Source of the DNA: Pseudomonas taiwanensis
GTDB lineage: Bacteria > Pseudomonadota > Gammaproteobacteria > Pseudomonadales > Pseudomonadaceae
Length of the DNA: 35,078 bases
Reading direction: 5' to 3'
NCBI RefSeq assembly: GCF_013393345.1
Contig: NZ_QJRF01000077.1
Location: 1 to 35,078, forward strand
Shown here: in pieces, positions 7,935 through 18,300 of the stretch
Layout: each line of letters starts with the position of its first letter
How positions within the stretch are numbered: the first letter of the stretch is position 1
The notes under the pieces: model-generated
Databases searched by the model: none
What the model saw: only the letters and a program-made list of their open reading frames with translations
What the model was told of the DNA's origin: nothing
Made by a program: the position numbers and the translations under genes

Positions 7935-8726
7935 ATGAACTTCGAGCACATCCTGTTTTCCATCGAGGCTGGCGTTGCCACCCTCAGCCTCAACCGCCCG
8001 GAGCAGCTGAACAGCTTCAACGCCAAGATGCATGGCGAAGTCCGCGAAGCCCTCAAGCAGGTGCGCCAGAACCCCGAGGTCCGCGTCCTTCTGCTCACCG
8101 GTGAAGGCCGTGGCTTCTGCGCTGGCCAGGACCTGGGCGACCGCAACGTGGCCCCCGGTGCTGCCGCGCCGGACCTGGGCGAGTCCATCGAGAAGTTCTA
8201 CAACCCGCTGATCCGCGCCCTGCGCGACTTGCCGCTGCCGGTGATCTGCGCGGTCAATGGCGTGGCCGCCGGCGCCGGCGCCAACATTCCGCTGGCCTGC
8301 GACCTGGTCCTGGCCGGCCGTTCCGCCAGCTTCATCCAGGCCTTCTGCAAGATCGGCCTGATCCCGGATTCCGGCGGCACCTGGACCCTCCCCCGCCTGG
8401 TCGGCATGGCCCGCGCCAAGGCCCTGACCCTGCTGGGTGACCGTCTGACCGCCGAGCAGGCCGAGCAGTGGGGCCTGATCTACCGTGTGGTGGACGACGC
8501 CAGCCTCCGCGAAGAAGCACTGAAGCTCGCCCGCCACCTGGCCACCCAGCCCACCTACGGCCTGGCCCTGATCAAGCGCAGCCTCAATGCCAGCCTGAAC
8601 AACAGCTTCGACGAGCAACTGGACGTCGAACGCGACCTGCAACGCCTTGCCGGCCGCAGCGAGGACTACCGTGAAGGCGTCAGCGCCTTCATGGAAAAGC
8701 GCACCCCGGCCTTCAAAGGACGCTGA
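7935..8726 (+). CDS. paaG: PaaG, ring-1,2-epoxyphenylacetyl-CoA isomerase
   Basis: 263 residues of the crotonase fold. In place of the hydratase glutamates it has the isomerase pattern, with Asp145 in LIPDSGGTWTLPR matching the catalytic aspartate of PaaG. CAGQDL (62-67) forms the oxyanion-hole loop. PaaG converts the aromatic epoxide made by PaaABCE into oxepin-CoA, and also shifts double bonds later in the pathway. Its normal partner PaaABCE is not encoded in this window. The ribosome site is weak; the stop is 4 bases before the paaH start, so translational coupling is likely. Confidence 0.93.
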   Translation: MNFEHILFSIEAGVATLSLNRPEQLNSFNAKMHGEVREALKQVRQNPEVRVLLLTGEGRGFCAGQDLGDRNVAPGAAAPDLGESIEKFYNPLIRALRDLPLPVICAVNGVAAGAGANIPLACDLVLAGRSASFIQAFCKIGLIPDSGGTWTLPRLVGMARAKALTLLGDRLTAEQAEQWGLIYRVVDDASLREEALKLARHLATQPTYGLALIKRSLNASLNNSFDEQLDVERDLQRLAGRSEDYREGVSAFMEKRTPAFKGR

Positions 8727-8730
8727 GCTC

Positions 8731-10248
8731 ATGCCTGCCCTTCACACTTCCGCCCCTGTCGCCGTGATCGGCGCCGGCGCCATGGGTGCCGGTATCGCCC
8801 AGGTCGCCGCCCATGCTGGCCACCCGGTCAAGCTCTATGACAACCGCCCCGGTGCGTCCGCCCAGGCCATCGACGGCATCGACCGTCAACTCGGCCGTCT
8901 GGTGGAGAAGAACAAACTCTCCGCCGAGGCCCGCGCCGCTATCGTCGCCCGCCTGCAACCGGTTGAGGCCATCGAGGCCCTGACCGATTCCAGCCTGGTG
9001 ATCGAAGCCATCGTCGAGAACCTGGAGGTCAAGCGCGGCCTGCTGCGCCAGCTGGAAGAGCTGTGCAGCGCGGATTGCATCCTCGCCAGCAACACTTCGT
9101 CCCTGTCCATCACCAGCCTGGCTGCCGGCCTCAAGCATCCTGGCCGGGTGGTCGGCATGCACTTCTTCAACCCGGCGCCGCTGATGGCCCTGGTGGAAAT
9201 CGTTTCCGGCCTCGCCAGCGACCGCGACCTGGCCGAAGGCCTGTACGAAACCGCCAAGGCCTGGGGCAAGCAGCCGGTACACACCAAGTCCACTCCGGGC
9301 TTCATCGTCAACCGCGTTGCGCGCCCCTTCTATGCCGAAAGCCTGCGCCTGCTGCAGGAAGGCGCCGCCGATTGCGCCACCCTCGACGCGCTGATGCGTG
9401 ACGCGGGCGGCTTCCGCATGGGCGCCTTCGAACTGACCGACCTGATCGGCCATGACGTCAACTACGCCGTCACCTGCTCGGTGTTCGATGCCTACTACGG
9501 CGACTTCCGCTTCCAGCCCTCGCTGATCCAGAAGGAGCTGGTGGACGCCGGCCGCCTGGGCCGCAAGAGCGGTCACGGTTTCTACAGCTACGCCGAAGGC
9601 GCCGAGCGCCCGCAAGCAGCCGAACTGACCAGCGACGCCAGCGTGGAATCCTGCGTGGTTGAAGGCAGCCTCGGTGTTGCCGAACCGCTGCTGCAACGCC
9701 TGGCAGACGCCGGCGTGAAGGTGGTCCGTCGTGACGGCGCCGGCGTGCTGCGAGTCGGCGACGCCGTGATCGCCCTGTCCGACGGCCGCCTGGCCAGCCA
9801 ACGTTCCCGCGAGGACGGCATCACCAACCTGGTGCTGATCGACCTTGCCCTCGACTACGCCAAGGCCAGCCGCCTCGGTATCGCTTGCGCCGCCGGCACC
9901 TCGGAACAGGCTCGTGACCTGGTGGTGGCGCTGCTGCAACGCGCTGACCTCAAGGTCAGCCAGCTCAGCGACATCCCCGGCCTCGCCGTGCTGCGCACCG
10001 TGTCCATGCTCGCCAACGAAGGCGCCGATGCCGTGCTGCAAGGCGTGGGCTCGGCCGGCGACATCGACCTGGCCATGCGTGCCGGTGTGAACTATCCGCA
10101 AGGCCCACTGGCCTGGGCCGACGCCATTGGCCTGCCGGTGGTACTGCGCACCCTGGAAAACCTCCAGGCGGCTTATGGCGAAGAGCGCTACCGCCCTTCC
10201 CTGCTGCTGCGCCGCCAGGTTGCCGAAGGGAGGAATTTCCGTGACTAA
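8731..10248 (+). CDS. paaH: PaaH, 3-hydroxyadipyl-CoA dehydrogenase
   Basis: 505 residues. An N-terminal Rossmann domain carries GAGAMG (14-19), with Asp37 suited to NAD binding. The catalytic His144 is in GMHFFNPAPL. Two copies of the 3-hydroxyacyl-CoA dehydrogenase C-terminal domain follow (about 190-285 and 400-490), the usual PaaH layout. The ATG at 8731 is chosen; the open frame extends upstream but overlaps paaG and lacks homology there. PaaH oxidises (S)-3-hydroxyadipyl-CoA to 3-oxoadipyl-CoA, the substrate of PaaJ. The last 8 bases overlap the paaI start. Confidence 0.93.
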   Translation: MPALHTSAPVAVIGAGAMGAGIAQVAAHAGHPVKLYDNRPGASAQAIDGIDRQLGRLVEKNKLSAEARAAIVARLQPVEAIEALTDSSLVIEAIVENLEVKRGLLRQLEELCSADCILASNTSSLSITSLAAGLKHPGRVVGMHFFNPAPLMALVEIVSGLASDRDLAEGLYETAKAWGKQPVHTKSTPGFIVNRVARPFYAESLRLLQEGAADCATLDALMRDAGGFRMGAFELTDLIGHDVNYAVTCSVFDAYYGDFRFQPSLIQKELVDAGRLGRKSGHGFYSYAEGAERPQAAELTSDASVESCVVEGSLGVAEPLLQRLADAGVKVVRRDGAGVLRVGDAVIALSDGRLASQRSREDGITNLVLIDLALDYAKASRLGIACAAGTSEQARDLVVALLQRADLKVSQLSDIPGLAVLRTVSMLANEGADAVLQGVGSAGDIDLAMRAGVNYPQGPLAWADAIGLPVVLRTLENLQAAYGEERYRPSLLLRRQVAEGRNFRD

Positions 10249-10690
10249 CCACGAAGCCCTTTCCCTCGCCGAAGCCTGCGCCAGCGAGCTGTTCGAGCGC
10301 GACAACGCCAGCCAGGCCATGGGCATGCGCCTGCTCTCCGTGGCACCCGGTCAGGCCCGCGTTGGCATGAGCGTGCGCGACGACATGGTGCAGGGCCACG
10401 GCACCTGCCACGGCGGCTACCTGTTCGTCCTGGCCGACTCGGCCTTCGCCTTCGCCTGCAACACCTACAACGAGGCCACCGTCGCCATTGGCTGCAGCAT
10501 CGACTACGTGGCCCCGGCGCGCCTGGGCGACACCCTCACCGCCCAGGCCATCGAGCAAAGCCGCAGCGGCCGCACCGGCAACTACGACGTGCGCATCGAA
10601 AACCAGAACGGGCAATTGATCGCCCTCTTCCACGGCAAGTCCTACAAAGTGCGCGGCTCGGTACTCGCGCAGGAGACCCCTGATGAATGA
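10241..10690 (+). CDS. paaI: PaaI, hotdog-fold acyl-CoA thioesterase
   Basis: 149 residues from a GTG at 10241, chosen because a strong GGGAGGA ribosome site precedes it and it restores the full PaaI N-terminus; it overlaps paaH by 8 bases. The hotdog core has the [18 protein letters not shown] segment (52-69) with the family's catalytic Asp66. PaaI hydrolyses phenylacetyl-CoA and ring-hydroxylated CoA esters, guarding against CoA depletion when the pathway is blocked. The stop overlaps the paaJ start (ATGAATGA), again indicating coupling. In some Pseudomonas literature this gene is called paaD. Confidence 0.92.
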   Translation: MTNHEALSLAEACASELFERDNASQAMGMRLLSVAPGQARVGMSVRDDMVQGHGTCHGGYLFVLADSAFAFACNTYNEATVAIGCSIDYVAPARLGDTLTAQAIEQSRSGRTGNYDVRIENQNGQLIALFHGKSYKVRGSVLAQETPDE

Positions 10691-11888
10691 CGCCCTGATT
10701 ATCGACGCGGTGCGTACGCCTATCGGCCGCTACGCCGGTGCCCTGTCCGCGGTGCGCGCCGACGACCTCGGCGCCGTGCCCATGCGCGCCCTGATGCAGC
10801 GCAACCCTGAACTGGACTGGAGCGCCATCGACGACGTGATCTATGGCTGCGCCAACCAGGCCGGCGAAGACAACCGCAACGTCGCTCGCATGTCCGCCCT
10901 GCTCGCCGGCCTGCCGATGACCGTGCCCGGCACCACGCTGAACCGCCTCTGCGGCTCCGGCCTGGACGCCATCGGCAACGCCGCCCGTGCCCTGCGCTGC
11001 GGCGAAGCCGGCCTGATGATCGCCGGTGGCGTGGAATCCATGTCCCGCGCACCCTTCGTGATGGGCAAGGCTGACAGCGCCTTCTCCCGCCAGGCGGAAA
11101 TCTTCGACACCACCATCGGCTGGCGCTTCGTCAACCCGCTGATGAAGGGCGAGTTCGGCATCGACTCCATGCCGGAAACCGCTGAGAACGTCGCCGAGCA
11201 ATTCAACATCTCCCGCGAAGACCAGGACGCCTTCGCCCTGCGCAGCCAGCAGCGCGCCGCCGCCGCCCAGGCCAATGGCCGACTGGCGAAGGAAATCGTC
11301 CCGGTGGAGATTCCCCAGCGCAAAGGCCCGGCGAAGATCGTCGAGCAGGATGAGCACCCGCGCGGCGACACCACCCTGGAACAGCTGGCCAAGCTGGGCA
11401 CGCCGTTCCGCCAGGGCGGCAGCGTCACCGCCGGCAACGCCTCAGGCGTGAACGACGGCGCCTGCGCCCTGCTGCTGGCCAGCAGCGCCGCGGCCAAGGC
11501 CCACGGCCTCAAGGCCCGCGCCCGCGTGGTGGGCATGGCGACCGCCGGCGTCGAGCCGCGAATCATGGGCATCGGCCCGGTACCGGCGACCCGCAAGGTG
11601 CTGGAACTGACCGGCCTGTCGCTGGCCGATATGGACGTCATCGAACTCAACGAAGCCTTCGCCGCCCAGGGCCTCGCCGTCCTCCGCGAACTGGGCCTGT
11701 CCGACAACGATCCGCGCGTGAACCCCAACGGCGGCGCCATCGCCCTCGGCCACCCGCTGGGCATGAGCGGTGCGCGCCTGGTGACCACCGCGCTGCACGA
11801 ACTGGAAGAACGTCAAGGCCGCTACGCCCTCTGCACCATGTGCATCGGCGTGGGTCAGGGCATCGCCCTGATCATTGAAAGGCTCTGA
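10683..11888 (+). CDS. paaJ: PaaJ, 3-oxoadipyl-CoA / 3-oxo-5,6-dehydrosuberyl-CoA thiolase
   Basis: 401 residues, the usual thiolase length. The nucleophile is Cys90 (NRLCGSG), with His357 (ALGHPLG) and Cys387 (CIGVGQG) completing the active site. It cleaves 3-oxoadipyl-CoA to succinyl-CoA and acetyl-CoA, and in this pathway also the earlier C8 intermediate. It is close in sequence to the beta-ketoadipate thiolase PcaF; its place in the paa operon decides the name. Overlaps paaI by 8 bases. Confidence 0.93.
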   Translation: MNDALIIDAVRTPIGRYAGALSAVRADDLGAVPMRALMQRNPELDWSAIDDVIYGCANQAGEDNRNVARMSALLAGLPMTVPGTTLNRLCGSGLDAIGNAARALRCGEAGLMIAGGVESMSRAPFVMGKADSAFSRQAEIFDTTIGWRFVNPLMKGEFGIDSMPETAENVAEQFNISREDQDAFALRSQQRAAAAQANGRLAKEIVPVEIPQRKGPAKIVEQDEHPRGDTTLEQLAKLGTPFRQGGSVTAGNASGVNDGACALLLASSAAAKAHGLKARARVVGMATAGVEPRIMGIGPVPATRKVLELTGLSLADMDVIELNEAFAAQGLAVLRELGLSDNDPRVNPNGGAIALGHPLGMSGARLVTTALHELEERQGRYALCTMCIGVGQGIALIIERL

Positions 11889-11918
11889 AACGCAAGAACC
11901 AATCTCTGAAAAACGGGT

Positions 11919-11931
11919 GAGGAGTATCCTC
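11919..11931 (+). other. Small perfect stem between paaJ and paaK
   Basis: GAGGA, GTA, TCCTC forms a 5-base stem in the 97-base paaJ-paaK gap, the widest gap inside the operon. It has no following T-tract and is too short to terminate alone. A regulatory or processing role is only possible. Confidence 0.2.
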
Positions 11932-11985
11932 TCCGTCAGCACTCAGAAGCCTACGGCTTCCGTACAAAAACAATTCGAGTGAACT

Positions 11986-13296
11986 ATGAACATGATTGCC
12001 AACACCGCCTTGCTTGACCCGATGGAGACCGCCAGCGTCGACCAACTGCGCCAGCACCAACTGGAGCGCCTGCGCTGGAGCCTCAAGCACGCGTACGAGA
12101 ACGTCCCGCTGTACCGCCAGCGCTTCGATGAAAAAGGCGTGCACCCGGACGATCTGAAATCCCTGGAAGACCTGGCGAAATTCCCCTTCACCGGCAAGAA
12201 CGACCTGCGCGATAACTACCCCTACGGCATGTTCGCCGTGCCGCAGAGCGAGATCGTGCGTATCCACGCCTCCAGCGGCACCACCGGCAAACCCACCGTG
12301 GTCGGCTACACCCAGAACGACATCGACACCTGGGCCAACGTGGTCGCGCGCTCGATCCGCGCCGCCGGTGGCCGCAAGGGTGACAAGGTGCACATCTCCT
12401 ACGGCTACGGCCTGTTCACCGGCGGCCTGGGCGCCCACTACGGCGCCGAGCGCCTGGGCTGCACCGTGATCCCGATGTCCGGCGGCCAGACCGAGAAGCA
12501 AGTCCAGCTGATCCGCGACTTCCAGCCGGACATCATCATGGTTACCCCGTCCTACATGCTGAACCTGGCGGACGAGATCGAGCGCCAGGGCATCGACCCG
12601 CACAAGCTTGCCCTGCGCCTCGGCATCTTCGGCGCCGAGCCCTGGACCGCCGAGCTGCGCCGCGCCATCGAAGAGCGCATGGGCATCACCGCCCTCGACA
12701 TCTACGGCCTGTCGGAAATCATGGGCCCGGGCGTGGCCATGGAATGCGCGGAAACCAAAGACGGCCCGACCATCTGGGAAGACCACTTCTACCCCGAGAT
12801 CATCGACCCGGTGACCGGTGAAGTGCTGCCGGATGGCCAGATGGGTGAGCTGGTGTTCACCTCGCTGTCGAAAGAAGCGCTGCCGATGATCCGCTACCGC
12901 ACCCGCGACCTGACCCGCCTGCTGCCGGGCACCGCGCGCCCGATGCGGCGCATGGACAAGATCACCGGCCGCAGCGACGACATGCTGATCATCCGTGGCG
13001 TGAACGTGTTCCCGACGCAGATCGAGGAGCAGGTGCTGAAGGTCAAGCAGCTGTCCGAGAACTACGAGATCCACCTGTTCCGCAGCGGCAACCTGGACAG
13101 CATCGAAGTCCACGTCGAACTCAAGCACGAGCACGACGGCCTGGGCGAAAGCCAGCAGCAGGCGCTGTGCAACGAGCTGGGCAAGTACATCAAGACCTAC
13201 ATCGGCATCAGCTCGCGCATCGTCCTGCGCCCCAGCTACTCGCTGAAGCGCTCCGAAGGCAAGGCCTGCCACGTGTACGACAATCGCGGCAAGTAA
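11986..13296 (+). CDS. paaK: PaaK, phenylacetate-CoA ligase
   Basis: 436 residues, matching known PaaK length. The AMP/phosphate loop SSGTTGK is at 96-102, the YGLSE motif sits in the adenylating domain, and a C-terminal PaaK domain is present. The enzyme activates phenylacetate with ATP and CoA to phenylacetyl-CoA, the true inducer that releases PaaX. The start at 11986 keeps the N-terminus before the conserved LDPMETASVDQLRQHQ segment; a second in-frame ATG at 11992 is possible. Last gene of the operon, directly followed by a strong terminator. Confidence 0.95.
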   Translation: MNMIANTALLDPMETASVDQLRQHQLERLRWSLKHAYENVPLYRQRFDEKGVHPDDLKSLEDLAKFPFTGKNDLRDNYPYGMFAVPQSEIVRIHASSGTTGKPTVVGYTQNDIDTWANVVARSIRAAGGRKGDKVHISYGYGLFTGGLGAHYGAERLGCTVIPMSGGQTEKQVQLIRDFQPDIIMVTPSYMLNLADEIERQGIDPHKLALRLGIFGAEPWTAELRRAIEERMGITALDIYGLSEIMGPGVAMECAETKDGPTIWEDHFYPEIIDPVTGEVLPDGQMGELVFTSLSKEALPMIRYRTRDLTRLLPGTARPMRRMDKITGRSDDMLIIRGVNVFPTQIEEQVLKVKQLSENYEIHLFRSGNLDSIEVHVELKHEHDGLGESQQQALCNELGKYIKTYIGISSRIVLRPSYSLKRSEGKACHVYDNRGK

Positions 13297-13309
13297 GCCT
13301 CGCGAAATC

Positions 13310-13340
13310 AAAAAGCCCCGCTTCGGCGGGGCTTTTTCTT
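13310..13340 (+). terminator. Intrinsic terminator after paaK
   Basis: A near-ideal hairpin: 12-base perfect arms (AAAAAGCCCCGC / GCGGGGCTTTTT) around a TTCG tetraloop, ending in a T-run, starting 14 bases after the paaK stop. The A-rich 5' arm makes it potentially bidirectional. Confidence 0.95.
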
Positions 13341-13561
13341 GGCCGCAGTAATCACGGCACCACCGCACCCACCCTGATCGGACTGCGCCATTTTGCCTCT
13401 CGGCGCATTGACCGCTGGTCGGCGCAAGCACCATCCACGTGGCGAGTCTGTCGAACCGACGCTATCCAGATCGACTCATTAGGGAGTCGGGCGCGTGATC
13501 CCTGCGCGCTCGGGATACGACAGGCAATGCCCTATCACACCATCCAGAAAGGAGAATGGAT

Positions 13562-13915
13562 ATGAGCTACGTAGATGGATTCCTGGTACCCGTACCTACC
13601 GCCAGCCGTGAGGCCTACCGCAAGCTGGCCGAGATGGCCGCCGGCGTCTTCAAGGAGTACGGCGCGCTGAGCGTCGTGGAATGCTGGGGCGATGACGTAC
13701 CTGAAGGCAAGGTGACGTCCTTCCCCATGGCCGTGAAGTTGAAGGAAGGCGAAACCGTGGTCTTCTCATGGATCACCTGGCCGTCCAAGCAAGCCAGGGA
13801 TGAAGGCATGAAGAAAGCAATGGAAGACCCGCGCATGAAACCCGACCCGAGCACCATGCCTTTCGATGGCCAGCGGATGGTCTTTGGTGGGTTTGAGGTG
13901 TTGGTGGACGGTTGA
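13562..13915 (+). CDS. DUF1428 family protein (YbaA-like)
   Basis: 117 residues, the typical length of this small conserved family (E. coli YbaA), whose function is unknown. Recognisable stretches are YVDGFLVPVP near the start, VVECWGDDVPEGKVTSFP in the middle and FDGQRMVFGGFE near the end; the fold is expected to be a dimeric alpha-beta barrel like ABM/YciI-type proteins. ATG at 13562 is chosen because AAGGAG ends 7 bases upstream; the in-frame ATG at 13556 is too close to it. It has its own 224-base upstream gap after the paaK terminator, so it is not part of the paa operon. Confidence 0.85.
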   Translation: MSYVDGFLVPVPTASREAYRKLAEMAAGVFKEYGALSVVECWGDDVPEGKVTSFPMAVKLKEGETVVFSWITWPSKQARDEGMKKAMEDPRMKPDPSTMPFDGQRMVFGGFEVLVDG

Positions 13916-14314
13916 TTGTTTGCTGGACCGGGGCAACTGAGCTGCCCTCTCGCGAATGAATTCGCCCCCACAAAAAGGCCGGCACCGTGTTCAATCTGTG
14001 GGAGCGATTTCAATCGCGATGCAGGTCGAAGACCTACCTGATGGCTGCGGGGACAGCTTTGCTGTCCTTTCGCGAATGAATTCGCCCCCACAAGGAAAAA
14101 CCGAGCCCCGGCACGGACCCTGTGGGGGCGATTTCAATCGCTAAGCGGACCGAAGGTTCGCCATCCGTGCCTCAGGGGGCAGCTGCGCCGCCCTTGGCGA
14201 ATGAATTCGCCCCCACAAAAGGGCCGGCACCGTGTTCAATCTGTGGGAGCGATTTCAATCGCTGAGCGGACCGAAGGTTCTCCATTCGAGCCTCAGGGGA
14301 CCGCAGGTTCTCCC
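13916..14314. other. 399-base intergenic region filled by REPIN-like repeats
   Basis: Between convergent DUF1428 and tssA. No gene is supported; nearly all of it is repeat sequence. No separate conventional terminator is visible, so the repeat hairpins may end transcription from both sides. Confidence 0.7.
13930..14310. repeat. Second REPIN-like cluster, inverted relative to the one at 1978-2341
   Basis: A right-hand partial unit (13930-13972), two full units (13997-14092, 14121-14217) and a left-hand partial unit (from 14242) repeat at about 121-124 bases. Here units start with TGTGGGAGCGATTTCAATCGC and end with GCGAATGAATTCGCCCCCAC, the reverse complement order of the first cluster. Internal hairpins (for example GGACAGC/GCTGTCC) correspond in position but differ in sequence. 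Confidence 0.8.
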
Positions 14315-15391
14315 CTACTTGAGCACACCCAACAGCTTCCACAGGCGACGAGATTCGGCATCCGCCGTGATCAGTTCTTCCAGCAGATTGCTCAGGGGTT
14401 GGTTGCCCCATTCCACCGCGCGGCGGATCACATAGGGCACCGGGCTGTGCGGTTCGGTGCGGGCCAGGTAATCGGCGATCAGCGCCAGCTGGCGATAGGC
14501 TTCCTCGCGATTGCCCGGAGTGCCACTGAAGTTCGGCGCGGCTTCCGCTGCAGTAGCAACTGGAGTCGCCACCGTCTCGGTAGCTGGCTCGACCGCAGGC
14601 GGAGTCTGGGATTGCATGGGCGCGAACTCCTGCATGAGCGAGTGGATGAGGTTCAGGAGCTGTTGCAAGGGCGCGAAGCTGGGGGCCAGGTCACCCAGCC
14701 AGCCGTCACTCCAGGTGTCCAGGCGCCTCAGTTCGGCCAGGCTCGCCTCCGCCCCCTGGCGCACGCGCAGGAAACTCGCCGGCGGCATCTGCCTCAGGGT
14801 TTCATCCAGCTTGCGTTGCTCCAGCCGCGCCGCCTCGGCGGCGACCTTGTCCGCCTTGCTGTCGCTGGCCTGCACTTGGCGCTGCTGGAGTTGCTGCCAG
14901 CCGTGCAGGGTCAGGTGGGCAAGATCGGCATGCTCGGCACCGAACAACGCACAACGGGTCAACACGATTTCGCTGTAGCGACGCACCATCCACTCCAGCG
15001 GCGCTACGCGCCAGGAGCGGTCGCCGTCTTCCGGCTGCGGATGCAATTCCTCCGGATAGCGCTCGCAGAGCCCGGCGAGCAGGCCCAGGGCCGGCGTCAG
15101 GCCATCGAGCCCACTGCGCAGGAGCCAGGCTTCACCCAGCCAGGCAGCCAGCATCAGGTCCTTGCTGCGTTCCCGCAGCAGTTCACTGGCCAGGCGCTCC
15201 ACGGCGGCCCAGTCGCCGCGCTTGAGGTCCGCCTGCCAGACGCCGGACGGCAGGCTGGCGTCGTCTTCGCGGCGTAGCTCCTTCAAACGGTCCCAGGCCG
15301 GGTCGTAGCGCAGGCTGGGGCCGCAAGGGTGGCTGTCGGAAATGGGCTCCAGCAGCTCGCTGGTCGGCGCATCGGTTATCGGCAGATTCAT
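14315..15391 (-). CDS. tssA: TssA, T6SS baseplate/sheath-capping protein
   Basis: 358 residues. An ImpA-type N-terminal domain (about 8-130) is followed by a variable middle part. The Pro/Ala/Thr/Val-rich linker (about 265-290) leads to a short C-terminal domain (from about 295) that in TssA proteins sets baseplate or sheath association. It overlaps tssM by 4 bases (ATGA) and is the last gene of the tssJ-K-L-M-A transcript. Length and C-terminus resemble the short TssA class (about 340-360) rather than the long capping class of about 500 residues. Confidence 0.85.
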   Translation of the reverse strand: MNLPITDAPTSELLEPISDSHPCGPSLRYDPAWDRLKELRREDDASLPSGVWQADLKRGDWAAVERLASELLRERSKDLMLAAWLGEAWLLRSGLDGLTPALGLLAGLCERYPEELHPQPEDGDRSWRVAPLEWMVRRYSEIVLTRCALFGAEHADLAHLTLHGWQQLQQRQVQASDSKADKVAAEAARLEQRKLDETLRQMPPASFLRVRQGAEASLAELRRLDTWSDGWLGDLAPSFAPLQQLLNLIHSLMQEFAPMQSQTPPAVEPATETVATPVATAAEAAPNFSGTPGNREEAYRQLALIADYLARTEPHSPVPYVIRRAVEWGNQPLSNLLEELITADAESRRLWKLLGVLK

Positions 15392-18300
15392 GGCGTCGCC
15401 TCGGTACTGACCAGGGAAGCGCTGTGGCTATGGGTGAAGGGCGAGCGCGGCGCCTTCACCGGCAAGGGCTGGATCGACAGCGGCAGCTTGCCGCCCTGGG
15501 TCATCAGCGAAACGCGCATGAACATCAACGCCTGCTGGTTGCCGCTCGGGGTACCGCGCACCGGCACCTGCAGCGTCAGCGGAAAATCGGTGTAATCCAT
15601 GCTCGGCTGACGTTGCAGCACGACATGGGAACGCATCAGGCGCAGCAGTGCCCAGGGCCCGCGGTACTCCCAGCCGGCTTCCAGGTCCGACACTGCCATG
15701 CTAGGCTGCAAGGGGTCGATGCTCGGCCTCTGGCTGCCGTCCTTGGCCCAGCGCAGCAACAGTTGCACCGGATCGCCGACGTTCCAGTGCAGACGCTGCA
15801 CTTCTCCCGGGAAGCCGATCTGCTTGTCGCCGGCATGCAGACCCCAGGCGATCACCTGGTCGGCCCCGCGTTCGTCATCGCGATCGGTACGCCAGCGCAC
15901 GTCCAACTCGACACCCAGGGAGCCGGACGGGTCACGCAGGAACAGCGGCCCCAGCCAGCTTCGCGCCTGCTTCAGGCGGGCCAGGAAGTCCTCCGCCGCC
16001 GGCCGGTCGCTGGCGTTGCTCCATTTCAGCCCCTCTTCAGCCTGCGCCAGGCGGCTGTCGATCAACTCCACCAGGTGCTGCACGCGTGCCGGGTCGGCAT
16101 CGTCGGCCTGGAGGCTGTAGGCGAAGGGGAAACGGTCCGCGAGGTACTGGTTGAAGTAGTCCGCCAGATCGTTCCAGGCCTGGGCGGCACGCTGCTGCTG
16201 CAACTGACTGCAACGCTGCGAGGCCCGCTCGCGCAATGTGTGCGTACGCCGGGCCAGGTCACCGACGCCCGTTGAAAGAGTCGCGGTGGCCAGCACCTGG
16301 GTGCAGGAACCCATGTCCATCTCGACGAAATCGCGGCTGACCAGCTGCTCGAACAGCGCCGGTGAGCTGGTGGGGTTCTGGGCCTTGTACTTGGTCATTT
16401 CCTCGCTCAGGCCGGCAAGACGCGCTATCCGGTCCCGCTCGGCGAAGGACAGCCCGGTCTGCTCCTGGAGCCAGCTCAGCGCCGGCGCCGCCCCCTCGGT
16501 GGTGGAGAGGATGACCGCGAACTGTTGGCCAAGGCTGTTCTTCAGATCCTGCACGTCGCTGGAGCGGAAGAGTTGCAGGCCGAGGTTGCGGCCGCCATCC
16601 CACTGGTCGATGTCGAAGCGCTGGGTGAACACCGGCAAGGCATCGATGTTGCCCAGGGCAGAATCGACATCGGCCATGGCCATGCGGGTCAGTCGGCTGC
16701 GCAGCGCGCCGGCAAGGTCGGCCCGGTCGAGCGTCAGCAGGGCATTCAGCACCTGACCGGCCTGTTCCACGGGAACATCGAAGGCCTTGCTGGCAGCACT
16801 CTGCGGACGTGGATCAGAAGCGCTCAGGCTGGCCCAGATGGCACGCGTCGCGGCTTCACCAGCCGCCTTGAGCATGCCTTCGCGGTAGTCCGGCGGAATC
16901 TGTGCCAGCTCCTGACCGACGAAGGCGCGATAGCTGTCGACGAAGCCCTGCGCCTGGGCCAGTGCGCGCGAATCGACATAGCGCAGCGTCCGTGGATCGG
17001 GTTCAGCGGCATCGCGGCGCAGGGCCACGACGACGAAGTCGCGCTTGAGCAGTCCCTTGATCGCCTTGTCCAGGGCACTGATGTGCTCCTGCAGCGTCAG
17101 CGTGCCGCCGGCCTGGCGTTGCAACAGATTGGAGCGGGTGCCGATGCTGGCGATCCACTGCCCATGGAAACCCTTGCGCAGGCGGCCCGCTTCGGCCTCG
17201 AGGTTCTGCTCCACGGCCGGGCCCAGCAGGCCGTTCTGGCGCACGGTTTCCATGTGGTTGCGATACCCCGGCACAAGCTCCTCGCCGTTGCTGTGGCTCC
17301 AGGCGGAGTTGGTCAGGGCGATCAGGTCTTCAAGGGTATCGATCAGGCTGTTGATCTCTTCCAGTTCGGGCAGTGTGTTGCCCTGCCCGCCTTGCAGGCT
17401 CTCCAGGTGCACTTTGAGGTACCCGGCCGGGCGCACGAAGTTGTCGGCGAGGAAGTATTGCGTGAGCCAGAGCTTCATCAGGGCCTGATACTGCTGGCTC
17501 AGGGCCTGACGCTGGGACTGCAGGTCGAGCGGCGCCAGGCCGGGGCCGCCGAGGCCGCGCAAGACGCGGTCGTAATAGGCGCGGCGGCGCAGGTCGGCGG
17601 TATTCAGGTCCAGCCCGAGCGCGGTGTTGCCCAGTTGCGCCAGGGGCTCCAGCACGCCCTTGTCACCGGACAGGACATCGGCGAACAGGCGGTTTTGCTG
17701 TGCCAGGCTGGACGCACCATAGGCCAGGTTGCGCGCCTTGACGTAGTTCGGCCAATCCTCTGGCTGTTCGCCTTCGACACTGGTGCGCCGATCGCCCACG
17801 CGTATCGCCAGGAGCTTGTCCAGTTCCGCGCGCTGCAACTGCCCAAGGGGATGCATTGCCTCGCTGCGCGCCATGGAACGGAGAACGTTGTCCATGCGCC
17901 CATCGAGGGAAGAGAACCAGGAGGTGGGATAGACCAGCGAAGCGTAGTGCCAGCGCGGCGCGTCCTGCAGCAGGCGCCAGAAGCCCAGCAGGTTGCGCCG
18001 CGCCTGCTCTTCGCTGCGTGCCGGGTCCTTCAGCGTGACATGGTTGTTCTGCGCCACCTGCAACACACGCGTCAGCTCGCGGGCGTCACGCTGGCCGTCA
18101 TGCCATACCCAGAGCATTCCGAGCAGCCAGAAGGCACCGACAACCGCTGCCGTGCCGGCCACCACCTGCTGCCAACGCTGGCGCAGGCGCAGGATGCGCG
18201 GCACCGCCTGAGCCAGTCCGTGTTCCGCGAGAAAGCGCTGGCGCCAGAGCGATCGCGTGAACACGCCGCGAACCGGGGCCGCTTCGCGGGTGTTCAGTTC

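Noticed and set aside
6891-8732. 613-codon minus-strand frame over the paa control region, paaF and paaG
   Set aside because: The sense strand encodes complete, motif-bearing PaaF and PaaG; the antisense frame has no recognisable features.
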